From an uncultured Paracoccaceae bacterium (GTDB taxonomy: Bacteria; Pseudomonadota; Alphaproteobacteria; Rhodobacterales; Rhodobacteraceae), in assembly GCA_937995865.1 (NCBI GenBank), contig CALKJA010000195.1:1-54652 (forward strand): 54,652 nt of DNA, in the 5' to 3' direction. Shown piece after piece: positions 37,673 to 47,581 of the stretch (the stretch's first letter is position 1; each line of letters begins with the position of its first letter). Both the position numbers and the translations under genes were made by a program. Below the pieces are notes generated by a model. It searched no databases, was not told the origin of the DNA, and was given only the letters and a program-made list of their open reading frames with translations.

Positions 37673-38800
37673 TTAATCCGCCGCGTTAGCCTCGGCTCGG
37701 CTTTTGCCGGACACATCCATCGCCAGCGTCGCTGCCATCAACCCGTCCAAATCACCATCCAAAACACCTTTGGTGTCCGATGTCTCAAAGGACGTCCGCA
37801 GGTCTTTGACCATTTGATAAGGTTGCAGCACATAGGACCGGATCTGGTTGCCCCATCCTGCATCGCCCGCGTTCTCATGCACTTCGTTCACCAAAGCCGA
37901 GCGTTTATCTAACTCCATCTGATAAAGCCGCGATTTCAGCGCTTTCATGGCAATGTCTCGGTTTTGGTGTTGCGATTTTTCCGAAGACGTCACCACAATA
38001 CCTGTCGGGGCATGGGTGATACGCACGGCGGAATCCGTCGTATTCACGTGCTGACCGCCTGCGCCCGACGACCGATATGTATCAATCCGAATATCTGCCG
38101 GATTTACTTCAATCTCAATGTCATCATCCACCACAGGATAGACCTTTACCGATGTGAACGATGTGTGCCGTTTTGCGGCGCTATCAAAAGGTGAGATCCG
38201 CACAAGCCGGTGCACGCCGCTTTCCGATTTTAACCAGCCATAGGCATTGGTGCCGCTAATTTTGTAGGCTGCCGATTTTATGCCAGCCTCTTCGCCGGGC
38301 GTCTCAGATTGCAGCTCAACCTTGTAGCCTTTCTTTTCAGCCCAGCGGACATACATCCGCGCCAGCATATTAGCCCAGTCGCAACTTTCCGTGCCACCCG
38401 CACCAGAGTTGATTTCCAGAAACGTATCGTTGCCATCCGCTTCACCGTCCAGCAGCGCCTCAAGCTCCTTTTTGGCCGATACTGCCCGAAGCGCATCCAG
38501 CGCGGCTTCAGCGTCCGCAACAACTTCAGCGTCGTCTTCCATCTCACCCAGCTCAATCAACTCAATGTTGTCGGCCATTTCTTGCTTGATGGTGGCATAG
38601 GTTTCCATCTTGTCAGCCAGCACCTGCCGGTCACGCATCAACTTTTGCGCACGCGCCTGATCATCCCAAAGGTTGGGATCTTCAATCATCGCATCAAATT
38701 CTTCCATGCGGTGTGGCGCGGTCTCAATGTCCATCCGTTGCCCGAGCAGGGACAGAGACTTTTCGATCGCCTCAACATGGGTCTGAATTTCTGCGCGCAT
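37673..38800 (-). CDS. prfB: Peptide chain release factor 2
   Basis: 375 residues. The stop-codon recognition motif is SPF ([11 protein letters not shown]), which marks RF2 (UGA/UAA), and the catalytic GGQ is in [15 protein letters not shown]. The frame is continuous from the ATG at 38800. The programmed +1 frameshift near codon 25 that autoregulates E. coli prfB is absent. It lies downstream of mrcA and amiC on the same strand. Confidence 0.96.
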   Translation of the reverse strand: MRAEIQTHVEAIEKSLSLLGQRMDIETAPHRMEEFDAMIEDPNLWDDQARAQKLMRDRQVLADKMETYATIKQEMADNIELIELGEMEDDAEVVADAEAALDALRAVSAKKELEALLDGEADGNDTFLEINSGAGGTESCDWANMLARMYVRWAEKKGYKVELQSETPGEEAGIKSAAYKISGTNAYGWLKSESGVHRLVRISPFDSAAKRHTSFTSVKVYPVVDDDIEIEVNPADIRIDTYRSSGAGGQHVNTTDSAVRITHAPTGIVVTSSEKSQHQNRDIAMKALKSRLYQMELDKRSALVNEVHENAGDAGWGNQIRSYVLQPYQMVKDLRTSFETSDTKGVLDGDLDGLMAATLAMDVSGKSRAEANAAD

Positions 38801-38915
38801 GGGATCCTCCAGTTAAGCCAGAGAGATAGCCGCCGCACCCGCCCGGCACAAGCATGCACTGAACGCCCGAGCGGGCATTGTAATCTCTAGCGCTTTTCGA
38901 GCTTATATGGCGACC

Positions 38916-41528
38916 TTAATAAAGCCCGCCTGAAGACAAAGATCCAAAAGAGGCCTTGTTTCCAACAGTTGCGGTTTCGCCATCAGATGTGGTGATCGTG
39001 CGCCGTTGCTCAACTTCGCCTGTGCGGAACAAGGGCACGTCCGTGGACATTGCAAAACCACCATCAAACGTAATCCCAAAGAGCGGCTCTTCGCCTTCGC
39101 GGAAATACTCAGCCACAACATTCTCACCACTTGCACCGTCTGACAGACGCGCGCCTGTGAAACGGTCAATGTTGATGAACACGCCACCGGGTGGAACGTC
39201 AAAGGGACCTCCGCCATATTTGGCAACGGCTTCGGCCATGAACTGATTGAAAACCGGCCCACACATAGAGCCACCGCCCGCGCCCTGCCCCAATGGGGTG
39301 GGATCGTCATAGCCAATGTAGCACCCTGCCACGATGTTTGAGGTAAAACCTACAAACCAAACATCTTTGGCATCGTTGGTGGTGCCCGTTTTACCCGCAA
39401 CCGGCACGGGCAAATTCACCGTCCGCGAAGCGGTGCCGCGATCTACAACACCGCGCATCATGGACGTCAGCTGATAGGCGGTGATCGCATCCATCACCCG
39501 CTCACGGTTGGACCCGATACGCGGGCCAAACCCGGCCTCCAGAGTGGCCGTATCACAGTCATTGCAGATCCGCTTGTCATGCCGAAACACGGTTTTGCCG
39601 TATCGGTCTTGCACCCGGTCAACCAATGTGGGCTCAACTCTTTCGCCGCCGTTTGCGAACATCGCATAAGAGGCGACCATTTTGTAAAGCGTCGTCTCCT
39701 CGGAGCCAAGCGACGCCGCGAGGTATTCGCCCATATCCTCATAAACGCCAAAGCGCTCAGCATAGCCAGCGACCGTGTTCATGCCGATCTCTTGTGCCAA
39801 ACGAATGGTCATCAAGTTCCGGGAACGCTCAATCCCGGTCCGTACAGGCGTTGGCCCATAGAACTGATTTGAAGCGTTCTTAGGCCGCCAAACGCCTTGG
39901 GGCGTGTTGATCTCAATTGGCGCGTCGATCACGATCGTTGCAGGCGAGTACCCTGAATCCAACGCAGCCGCGTACACAAACGGCTTAAACGATGAACCGG
40001 GCTGGCGTTTTGCTTGCGTTGCGCGATTGAAAACAGAGTGCTGGTAGGAAAATCCGCCTTGCATCGCAAGAACGCGGCCTGTGTTCACGTCCATCGCCAC
40101 AAAGCCGCCCTGCACTTCGGGCACTTGCCGAAGTGTCCAGCGGATAAAGCTGCCGTCGCTATCGGATGTCATCTGACGCACAAGCACAACGTCACCGACC
40201 TCAAGCAGATCTCCCGGCACGCGCGCGGTGCGGGCCAGCGTGTCATCCTCAAGCCGTTTACGCGCCCATGTGACATCATTGGCGGGAATGAAATGGCCCT
40301 CGCCGGTCTCCGCTACGTCTTCGATCCCGATGCGTGCGGTGCTGTCGCCCACATCCAGCACCACAGCTGGGTGCCACTTGTTCTCAAGGTGGATATCCCG
40401 CGGCAGGCGCAACTCGCTCAATGCAGCACGCCAGCTTTCCTCATCGGTGAGCTTATCGGCTTCGATGCTGGCCAGCGTTCCGTGCCAGACACCCCTATTG
40501 CGGTCATACTTTTCCAAACCTTCGCGCAAAGCTTCGGACGCCTCGCTTTGCATCTCAGGATCAATGGTGGCGCGCACGCTGTAGCCACCGGAAAAGAAAT
40601 CATCCTCTCCAAAATCGCTGCTCAGCTGACGGCGGATCTCATCAGTGAAATAATCACGCGGCGGCAGGCTGGCTTTGAAGCTTTCAAAATCGCCCGATTG
40701 CACAGTTCGCAAAGGCGTCTCAACGGCCTGTTGATACGCGGCCTCAGAAAGATATCCATTCTCCATCATCTCTTTAAGCACAAAGTCACGGCGCGTGGTC
40801 GCGCGCTCGCGCTGACGTACCGGGTGATACTGCGATGGGGCTTTCGGCATCGCCGCCAAATACGCGGCCTCTTCGGGGGCAAGCTGTGTGAGCGGTTTGT
40901 TGAAATAGGTCTGCGCGGCGGCAGCGACCCCATACGAGTTTTGGCCCAAGAAGATCTCATTGAGATAAAGTTCAAGGATCTTGTCCTTGGTGAGGGTCTG
41001 CTCGATCCGGGTCGCCAGGATGATTTCTTTGATTTTACGTTCCGCAGAGCGTGAGCCGTCCAAAAGGAAGTTCTTCATCACCTGCTGGGTGATCGTCGAG
41101 GCCCCACGGATATCGTCCCCCCTACTCACGACCGCATCGCGCAGCGCCGCGGCCATGCCGCGCGGATCATAGCCCGCGTGATCGTAGAAATTCTTGTCTT
41201 CAGCCGAGATGAACGCGGCCTTGACCAGCGGCGGGATCTCTTCCGCGCTTGAGAACAGGCGGCGCTCTGCCGCAAATTCATCAATGATCCGGCCCTGACC
41301 TGAATAGATCCGGCTGATTGTTTTGGGCGCATAGGTGGCGAGCTCATCATAAGATGGCAAATCGCGGCCATACATATAAAAGATACCGCCAAGCCCAAGG
41401 GCCGCCATGAACACGCCCAATGTGAGCGCGGAAAACAGCGCGCCAAAGATAGACAACACAAACAATACCGCACCGCTGATTGTTCCTGCGGTCCAATCCA
41501 CAACTTTGGTGATTATCTTGCGGCTCAT
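38916..41528 (-). CDS. mrcA: Penicillin-binding protein 1A (bifunctional)
   Basis: 870 residues. One N-terminal membrane helix precedes a glycosyltransferase domain with EDKNFYDHAGYDPRG (about 110) and RGASTITQQVMKN. An OB-like insert follows, then the transpeptidase domain with SSFKPF, SRN and KTGTTNDAKDVWF. It polymerises and cross-links peptidoglycan. Two extra cysteine pairs (ICNDC; CYIGY...MCGP) are in the transpeptidase half. It follows amiC on the same strand, with a hairpin between. Confidence 0.95.
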   Translation of the reverse strand: MSRKIITKVVDWTAGTISGAVLFVLSIFGALFSALTLGVFMAALGLGGIFYMYGRDLPSYDELATYAPKTISRIYSGQGRIIDEFAAERRLFSSAEEIPPLVKAAFISAEDKNFYDHAGYDPRGMAAALRDAVVSRGDDIRGASTITQQVMKNFLLDGSRSAERKIKEIILATRIEQTLTKDKILELYLNEIFLGQNSYGVAAAAQTYFNKPLTQLAPEEAAYLAAMPKAPSQYHPVRQRERATTRRDFVLKEMMENGYLSEAAYQQAVETPLRTVQSGDFESFKASLPPRDYFTDEIRRQLSSDFGEDDFFSGGYSVRATIDPEMQSEASEALREGLEKYDRNRGVWHGTLASIEADKLTDEESWRAALSELRLPRDIHLENKWHPAVVLDVGDSTARIGIEDVAETGEGHFIPANDVTWARKRLEDDTLARTARVPGDLLEVGDVVLVRQMTSDSDGSFIRWTLRQVPEVQGGFVAMDVNTGRVLAMQGGFSYQHSVFNRATQAKRQPGSSFKPFVYAAALDSGYSPATIVIDAPIEINTPQGVWRPKNASNQFYGPTPVRTGIERSRNLMTIRLAQEIGMNTVAGYAERFGVYEDMGEYLAASLGSEETTLYKMVASYAMFANGGERVEPTLVDRVQDRYGKTVFRHDKRICNDCDTATLEAGFGPRIGSNRERVMDAITAYQLTSMMRGVVDRGTASRTVNLPVPVAGKTGTTNDAKDVWFVGFTSNIVAGCYIGYDDPTPLGQGAGGGSMCGPVFNQFMAEAVAKYGGGPFDVPPGGVFINIDRFTGARLSDGASGENVVAEYFREGEEPLFGITFDGGFAMSTDVPLFRTGEVEQRRTITTSDGETATVGNKASFGSLSSGGLY

Positions 41529-41601
41529 GAGCCTTACTCCTGACTGATGCGCAGGTTGTGCCAGAAACCTGTGCGGTATTCAAATCACGGCTGCGCGCAG
41601 T

Positions 41602-41622
41602 TTGCACCGATAAGCGGTGCAA
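41602..41622. repeat. Hairpin between amiC and mrcA
   Basis: TTGCACCG (41602-41609) and CGGTGCAA (41615-41622) form a perfect 8-bp stem with loop ATAAG, 19 bases after the amiC stop. There is no T run, so it may be a processing or attenuation hairpin inside the operon. Confidence 0.5.
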
Positions 41623-41640
41623 CGCTTGCGCAAAGTCGCC

Positions 41641-42855
41641 TTAATGCCGCCGGAGCGACTGTTGGGCGCGGTCTGCCTCGGCCCAGTCTTTTAGACCTTG
41701 CGCCAGCCCTCTAACGATCCGGCCACGGCGTTCCGGCGATTGCAGTTCGATCCGGTCTCGATCCGAGCTCAGAAAACCCACTTCAACAAGAACGGAGGGC
41801 ACATCTGCCGAGCGGAGCACTGCAAAATGCGCTGAACGCTGCGGGTTGTTGTTGATCCGCGCACCCGCCTGCCCCATGCCCGCAACAAGCGCTTTTGCAA
41901 GCGCAGCGGAACGCGGTCCGCTGTCCTGCCGGGCGAGGTCCAGCAATACAGTGGCGATTTCGTCATCTTGGCCACCCAGATCAACCCCGCTGAGAATTTC
42001 ACTGCGATCCTGACGTTCGGTCAAAAGCGCGGTTGCTGAAGCGCGCGCGCCCTCAGACAAAGTGTGAGCCGTCGCCCCTTCGGCATAGCCGGTTTCCAAA
42101 GCATCTGCATGAAGCGACACAAATGCATCCGCGCCAAGCTCCCGCGCAAGACCGGCACGCGCTGGTAAGCTGACAAACCGATCCTCATCACGCGTCAAAT
42201 GCACCTCAAAGCCACCCAATCGGCGCAACGCGTCGCGCAACTCCCGTGCCATAATCAGCATCAAATCCGCTTCATTGACGCCGTCGCGCTCAGCACCCGG
42301 GTCGACGCCGCCATGCCCAGGGTCAATCACAACGATGAAATCACCGCTCCGCGGCGCCGGCGCCGCAGCTCCTCGCAAAATAGCAGCCGCCGTCTCGGGC
42401 ACACCTGACGCCGCTCGGTACGCCGCCTCGGAACTGCGCCGCAGCTCCACCCGCAACACCACTTGCCCGCTAAAATCTGTGACCGAAGCCTGATAAATCT
42501 CAAACGGACCATCCAGATCCATCACCAGCCCTGACCAGCCGGGAGCAAGCGTCCCAACCTGAACGCGCGGCGCATGGCGCGTGCTCAGGGTTGCCGGATC
42601 AAGCCCGGACCAAAGCACTTCGGACAATTCGATCACAAGCTGATTGGGATCCGCGAGAGTATACAGCCGGTACGGCACACCTTGGCTTAGACCGACCTCA
42701 AGGGTGACAGTGTGGCGCGATTGCGTCAGCGTCGTTGTGCCGGGCACAACCCGCGCAAGCGCCGAAAGCTCCTGTGCTTTGGCGCCAGTAAGCCCTGTTG
42801 CGGTCAACCCCGCGCACAGCACCACAGCCGTGAAAATTTTGAGAATTGCCTGCAT
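41641..42855 (-). CDS. amiC: N-acetylmuramoyl-L-alanine amidase (AMIN + Amidase_3)
   Basis: 404 residues from the ATG at 42855. A signal peptide (ILKIFTAVVLCAGLTATGLTGAKA) is followed by an AMIN domain (about 30-150). A zinc amidase domain then shows VVIDPGHGGVDPGA, NEADL and SLHADA as zinc ligands and VEVGFLSS with the catalytic Glu. It splits daughter-cell wall at division. The AMIN-LytC design supports AmiC. It heads the minus-strand amiC-mrcA-prfB order. Confidence 0.93.
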   Translation of the reverse strand: MQAILKIFTAVVLCAGLTATGLTGAKAQELSALARVVPGTTTLTQSRHTVTLEVGLSQGVPYRLYTLADPNQLVIELSEVLWSGLDPATLSTRHAPRVQVGTLAPGWSGLVMDLDGPFEIYQASVTDFSGQVVLRVELRRSSEAAYRAASGVPETAAAILRGAAAPAPRSGDFIVVIDPGHGGVDPGAERDGVNEADLMLIMARELRDALRRLGGFEVHLTRDEDRFVSLPARAGLARELGADAFVSLHADALETGYAEGATAHTLSEGARASATALLTERQDRSEILSGVDLGGQDDEIATVLLDLARQDSGPRSAALAKALVAGMGQAGARINNNPQRSAHFAVLRSADVPSVLVEVGFLSSDRDRIELQSPERRGRIVRGLAQGLKDWAEADRAQQSLRRH

Positions 42856-42911
42856 AGCCCGCCTGATTGTTCTTGAGGCGCAGCCTATCAGCCGTACACG
42901 CTTCGCGCCAC

Positions 42912-44048
42912 TCACCGCTTGGTGAAATAAGCTGTTAGGCGCGCCAATCCTTCGCGCATGTCGGCGGTGGACCGCGCATAAGACAGGCGCAGGGTGCCTG
43001 CACCGCGTTCTGCGTCGAAATCCAAGCCCGGCGTCACAGCAACCCCAACCTCATCAAGGATATCACGTGCCAATGCACGGCTATCTTGTGTCCTGTCCGA
43101 TACATCAAGATAGATGTAAAACGCCCCGTCAGCCGGAGAGATGACGGTCAGCCCCGCAGCCTCTAACCCTTCAAGCAGCAATGCGCGATTGGCGCGATAC
43201 GTCTCAAGATGCCCCTCCAGTTCTGCATGCGCATCAAGCGCGCCGATTGCCGCGATCTGGCTTGCATGGGGCGCACAAATGAACATATTTTGCGCGAGCC
43301 GCTCAATGATCCGCACATGATCTTGCGGCACCACCATCCAGCCGATCCGCCATCCAGTCATTGAGAAATACTTTGAGAACGAGTTGATCACATAAACCTC
43401 ATCCGTGACCTCAAGCGCGCTAACGCAGGGCATATCAAACGCGATCCCGTGATAGATTTCATCCGAGATTAATGCGCAGTTCTGCGCGGCACATGCGCTG
43501 GCCAGCGCTGCTAGCTCTGGTTTGCCCAGCATCGTCCCCGTTGGATTGGCTGGAGACGCCACAATCAGCCCCGCAAGCCCGCTCACATCAGAAGGCTGCG
43601 GTTGAAAGCCAAGATTTGGTTGGCCTTCGATCGAAAAAGCCTCAAGGCTCAGCGCCTTTAGGATCTGCCGGTAAGATGGGTATCCGGGTGCTGCAAGCCC
43701 CACACGCTCTCCCGCTTCAAAAAGCGCGGTGAAGGCCAAAAGAAATGCTGCCGATGATCCCGCCGTGATCACAACACGCTCGGGATCAAGCTCAATCCCA
43801 TACCAGCGCTGATACAATGCGGCGATTTTTTGCCGAAGCTCCGGCAGGCCAAGCGCCACGGTATAGCCCAAAGGGCCGGCCTCCATCGCGGCCACCAAAG
43901 CAGCGCGCGCAGCCTGTGGCGCAGGGGTCGCGGGCTGTCCAACCTCCATATGGATAATGTGGCGACCAGCCGCTTCAGCCGCACGCGCGGCCTCCATTAC
44001 ATCCATCACAATGAAGGGATCAACCTGAGCACGGCTTGAGCTTCGCAT
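42912..44048 (-). CDS. Pyridoxal-phosphate-dependent aminotransferase (class I/II)
   Basis: 378 residues of fold type I. Seen are GQPATPAPQ, GYTVALGLPELRQ, the ASPANPTGT substrate loop and SDEIYHGI. The PLP lysine lies in NSFSKYFSMTGWRIGW, and the carboxylate arginine in RLSYARS. The amino donor cannot be told. AGGAGG lies six bases before the ATG at 44048, which is favoured over an ATG seven codons earlier. Its start codon is only 51 bases from that of the divergent M48 gene, so their promoters must overlap. Confidence 0.9.
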   Translation of the reverse strand: MRSSSRAQVDPFIVMDVMEAARAAEAAGRHIIHMEVGQPATPAPQAARAALVAAMEAGPLGYTVALGLPELRQKIAALYQRWYGIELDPERVVITAGSSAAFLLAFTALFEAGERVGLAAPGYPSYRQILKALSLEAFSIEGQPNLGFQPQPSDVSGLAGLIVASPANPTGTMLGKPELAALASACAAQNCALISDEIYHGIAFDMPCVSALEVTDEVYVINSFSKYFSMTGWRIGWMVVPQDHVRIIERLAQNMFICAPHASQIAAIGALDAHAELEGHLETYRANRALLLEGLEAAGLTVISPADGAFYIYLDVSDRTQDSRALARDILDEVGVAVTPGLDFDAERGAGTLRLSYARSTADMREGLARLTAYFTKR

Positions 44049-44099
44049 TCCATTCCTCCTATGGTGCACTGGGTAGACCGCACGAGGGGGAGGCCGTCA

Positions 44100-45422
44100 A
44101 TGCTGCAAACCTGCGCCCGCTTGATCGCGGCCTTGGCCCTGTGCTGTGCTGCAACCGTTGCCGGGGCCGTCGGCCTATTGCGCGATGCGGGCATGGAGCG
44201 CGCGCTTAATGAACTTGCGCGCCCGATCCTAACAGCGGCAGGCCTCTCGCCAGGGCGCGTGCGTGTGGTTGTTGTTGACGCCAGTTCACTCAATGCGTTT
44301 GTGATCGACGGCAACGCGATCTTTATTCACGCGGGCTTGCTTGCCCGCATGGAAACACCAGAGCAATTTCAAGCCGTCATTGCCCATGAAGCCGCGCACA
44401 TCGCCAACGGGCATCTGTCGCGCCGTATCGCCAATGCACGTGCGTCCAGCCGTATGGCGGCGCTTGGTATCCTTCTTGCGGCCGCTGCAGGCGCAGCAGG
44501 TGCCAATGGCGAAGCTGTCGCTGGGATCGCGGCCGGTTCTGCTGGCACGGCGCGCCGCAGTTTTCTGAGCCACACCCGATCCGAGGAAGCCTCAGCCGAT
44601 CAATCTTCGATCCGGTATCTGCTGAATGCCGGTGTAAACCCAAATGGCGCAATCGAGGTGATAGAACTTTTCCGAGGGCAAGAAGCGCTGTCAGCCTCGC
44701 GGCAGGATCCCTATAATCGCTCCCACCCGCTGACCAATGATCGCTATCGCGCCCTTCAAGCGCTTGTTGCGGCCAATCCGGGCCGTGGAGCCGACGCATC
44801 CAACGAACAGAAATATTGGTTTGCTCGGGCCAAAGGCGTGCTCACCGCCTTTCAACGCGCACCCACATGGACGTTGCGCCGGGCCAAAGGCAACTCAGAC
44901 GTGGCCACCATGCGCCGCGCAATCGCATACCACCGTCAAGCCAATACCAGCAAAGCCATCGCCGAAGTCCAATCGCTTGTGGCCGCGCGCCCAAATGATC
45001 CCTATTTCCGAGATCTCCAAGGTCAGATCCTGTTGGAAAGCCGCCAATTCAACGCCGCAGTGCAGGCCTATGCAAACGCAAACCGGCTTGCCCCTAACAA
45101 TGCGCTGATCCTTGGCAGCTATGGACGCGCGCTTCTGGCACAAAATAGCGCACAGTCCAACCGCAAGGCGCTTGACGTACTCGTCAAGGCGCGTGCACGT
45201 GATGGGCGAGATAGCCGTATTCTACGGGATCTTGGTGTGGCCTATGCACGGGCCGGAAAGAGTGGCATGGCGGCTTTGTCTGGGGCCGAACGCCACGCAT
45301 TGCGCGGCCGAATCCAAGACGCCGCAACACTGGCCCGCCGCGCGGCGGGTCTTCTTCCGCAAGGCAGCTCTGGCTGGCAGCGGGCCCAAGACATCATTCG
45401 AACCGCAGAAAGCCTGAAATGA
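44100..45422 (+). CDS. M48 family metalloprotease with TPR region (BepA-like)
   Basis: 440 residues. A signal peptide (LIAALALCCAATVAGAVG) leads a zinc protease domain with HEAAH (HExxH) and the glutamate ligand in SEEASADQ. A C-terminal TPR-like part (about 270-440) follows. BepA-type proteases act in the periplasm on outer-membrane protein assembly. GGGGGAGG lies seven bases before the ATG. The stop overlaps dsbA-like by ATGA, so the two are coupled. Confidence 0.92.
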   Translation: MLQTCARLIAALALCCAATVAGAVGLLRDAGMERALNELARPILTAAGLSPGRVRVVVVDASSLNAFVIDGNAIFIHAGLLARMETPEQFQAVIAHEAAHIANGHLSRRIANARASSRMAALGILLAAAAGAAGANGEAVAGIAAGSAGTARRSFLSHTRSEEASADQSSIRYLLNAGVNPNGAIEVIELFRGQEALSASRQDPYNRSHPLTNDRYRALQALVAANPGRGADASNEQKYWFARAKGVLTAFQRAPTWTLRRAKGNSDVATMRRAIAYHRQANTSKAIAEVQSLVAARPNDPYFRDLQGQILLESRQFNAAVQAYANANRLAPNNALILGSYGRALLAQNSAQSNRKALDVLVKARARDGRDSRILRDLGVAYARAGKSGMAALSGAERHALRGRIQDAATLARRAAGLLPQGSSGWQRAQDIIRTAESLK

Positions 45423-46174
45423 TCCGCAAATTTGCCCCTCTCCTCTTGCCCTTAGCCGTCGCTTCAATACTGGCTGCGCCCGTGACAGCGTTCGAGATTG
45501 ACGCCATGTCCGACGCCGAGCGCGACATTTTCCGTGCTGAGATCCGCAACTACCTTCTTGAGAACCCCGAAGTGCTGATGGAAGCCATCGCGGTGCTTGA
45601 AGAGCGTCAAGAGATGGGTCAGGCCGCGACGGACGAAGCATTGGTAACTGCCAATTACGCGGCGTTGGTCGGTGACGGGCATTCGTGGATTGGCGGCAAC
45701 CCAGACGGCGATATCACCGTGATCGAGTTCCTCGATTACCGTTGCGGCTTTTGCAAACGCGCATTCCCTGAGGTTGAAGCGCTCATGGCCGGTGACGGCA
45801 ATATCCGCAAAATCATCAAGGAGTTTCCAATCCTTGGCGATCAATCCGTGCTGGCCTCGCGGTTTGCAATTGCGACAAAGCTGGCCGTTGGCGATGAGGC
45901 GTATAAGGCAATGCATGATGCTTTGATGGTGCATCGCGGCAATATCTCAGAACCGGCGCTTGAACGGATTGCCACAGATCTTGGCCTTGATACCGGAGCA
46001 ATCATCAGTGCGATGTCCCTGCCCCGCGTGGATGAAATCATCAACGAGAACCGCCAACTTGCTCAAGCAATGCAAATCACTGGCACGCCTACTTTTGTGA
46101 TTGGCGGGCAGATGCTGCGTGGGTTTCTTCCGCTAGAAGGGCTTCAGGCAGTTGTGGCGGACGAGCGCGGCTAA
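45419..46174 (+). CDS. DsbA-family thiol-disulfide oxidoreductase
   Basis: 251 residues. A signal peptide (to about VTAFE) is followed by a short helical N-terminal dimer-like segment (about 30-75), then a thioredoxin fold with CGFC in DYRCGFCKRAFPE and cis-proline TGTPTFVIGG. The N-terminal stalk with CGFC recalls ScsC/BdbD-type proteins that form or isomerise periplasmic disulfides. No DsbB partner is nearby. Its ATGA overlap with the M48 protease gene suggests shared envelope quality control. Confidence 0.92.
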   Translation: MIRKFAPLLLPLAVASILAAPVTAFEIDAMSDAERDIFRAEIRNYLLENPEVLMEAIAVLEERQEMGQAATDEALVTANYAALVGDGHSWIGGNPDGDITVIEFLDYRCGFCKRAFPEVEALMAGDGNIRKIIKEFPILGDQSVLASRFAIATKLAVGDEAYKAMHDALMVHRGNISEPALERIATDLGLDTGAIISAMSLPRVDEIINENRQLAQAMQITGTPTFVIGGQMLRGFLPLEGLQAVVADERG

Positions 46175-46206
46175 AAAAAGTGCAATCGGGCGAATATCGC
46201 GACTGT

Positions 46207-47499
46207 TTAGCTTGTGTGGGCTGGAAAATGCATGGTGACGGCAGTGCCTTTACCCGGCTTACTTTTGATTTCCAGCTGACCGCCCGATTGCTCCACAAAT
46301 CCGCGCGCCATCGGAAGGCCAAGCCCAGACCCCTCGCCCACGGGCTTGGTGGTAAAGAAGGGTTCAAAAACTTTGTCTATTTCTTCGGGCGGGATCCCCT
46401 CGCCCTGATCGCGTATGCGAATGGAAACGGACGGCATGCCAAGAGCATTGCTTTCCCATGCGTCCAGCTTGATCTTGCCACCCGATGGCATCGCATCACG
46501 GGAGTTTAGTACAATATTGAGCAATGCGGTGCTGAGCTTCTTGGGATCGACAAAAATTGACGGAAGCGCGTTAGTTTGGCACGGTTCGACCGAATGGGTG
46601 GCTGGCAGCAGCCGCTTGAGCAAGGGCGATACGGAATCAAATAGCGCGCCAATCGTCATCGTTTCCGGGCGCAGGTCAGATTTTCGAGAAAAGGCCAAAA
46701 GGTGGCCTACCATATCTGCCGCGCGGTTTGCCGCGGATTGCACTTCGCGGCGAAGCTCATCTTGTTCTGACGGGTTCGAAACCTCGCGCATGAGGTCAAT
46801 ATTGCCAAGGATAACAGTGAGCAAATTGTTGAAATCATGCGCCACGCCGCTCGTGAGTTGGCCAAGCGAGCGCAACCGCTCGCTTTCAGCTTCGACGCGA
46901 CGGCGTGCGTGCAGCTCCGCACGCCAGCGCAACACTTCAAATAGGCTCTTGAGGAAATAGACCGCCAAGAACCACATAGACATGAGCAACAACCCCTCAA
47001 CCGGGTTGTGGGTGTAGCTACCCCATACGAAAACGCCGGTAAGCAGCAGCAAGAATGCAAAGACGCTGATCACATCCACGATGCGCGTAACAAGATCCAC
47101 GACCCGTTCCGTCAGCGCGTTAAACATCGTTCCCATTAGCATCATCGCGGCAAGCGCTGGGCCAACCGCATCGCCGCGTTGCCATAGCCAAACCGCAGCG
47201 CCAAAATAGCACGCCATAAAGCCAAGCCCGGCCAGCCCAACCAACAGAGCATAGCGGCGCGTTGTGTGCGTTGGTACAGATATCAAAACGATCGAATAGA
47301 CGACCAAACCGCACAAGTAGACCATGACCAAAGTGCCAAGACCCTCATACCCACGCGTGAGCCAAAGCATGATCGCACCGACCATCAACAATGTAACCCG
47401 CAACAGGATCTCTAGGCTAAGAGGGTGCTCTAACCGTTTGATAACGCTCAGATCATAAGGTGCGTTAAGCCATTTCGATATAGCGCCGTATCGGATCAC
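46207..47499 (-). CDS. Orphan membrane sensor histidine kinase
   Basis: 430 residues. About six hydrophobic helices lie in the first 190 residues with no large periplasmic loop. A HisKA segment follows with the phospho-accepting histidine in SGVAHDFNNLL. A HATPase_c domain has N-, G1- and G2-type boxes (NIVLNSRDAM, DQGEGIP, GEGSGLGLPMARG). No response regulator lies within the window. It starts with GTG at 47499 and lacks a good ribosome site, so the start is less certain. It lies downstream of ispG on the same strand. Confidence 0.9.
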   Translation of the reverse strand: MIRYGAISKWLNAPYDLSVIKRLEHPLSLEILLRVTLLMVGAIMLWLTRGYEGLGTLVMVYLCGLVVYSIVLISVPTHTTRRYALLVGLAGLGFMACYFGAAVWLWQRGDAVGPALAAMMLMGTMFNALTERVVDLVTRIVDVISVFAFLLLLTGVFVWGSYTHNPVEGLLLMSMWFLAVYFLKSLFEVLRWRAELHARRRVEAESERLRSLGQLTSGVAHDFNNLLTVILGNIDLMREVSNPSEQDELRREVQSAANRAADMVGHLLAFSRKSDLRPETMTIGALFDSVSPLLKRLLPATHSVEPCQTNALPSIFVDPKKLSTALLNIVLNSRDAMPSGGKIKLDAWESNALGMPSVSIRIRDQGEGIPPEEIDKVFEPFFTTKPVGEGSGLGLPMARGFVEQSGGQLEIKSKPGKGTAVTMHFPAHTS

Positions 47500-47581
47500 A
47501 AGTTGCTTTCTGCGAAGGCAACATGCTTAACAACGCAAACACATGTACGCGCTTGACGCAGAAATGGGAACAACGCCGAAA

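Noticed and set aside
38700..38800. Programmed +1 frameshift in prfB
   Set aside because: The reading frame is continuous from the ATG and no early in-frame TGA with a slippery CTT is present.
38864..38875. GCCCG-AG-CGGGC hairpin after mrcA as a terminator
   Set aside because: Only five pairs with a 2-base loop and no T tract on the minus strand.
40014..41054. A 346-codon plus-strand frame opposite mrcA
   Set aside because: Antisense shadow; mrcA shows both enzymatic domains across the same bases.
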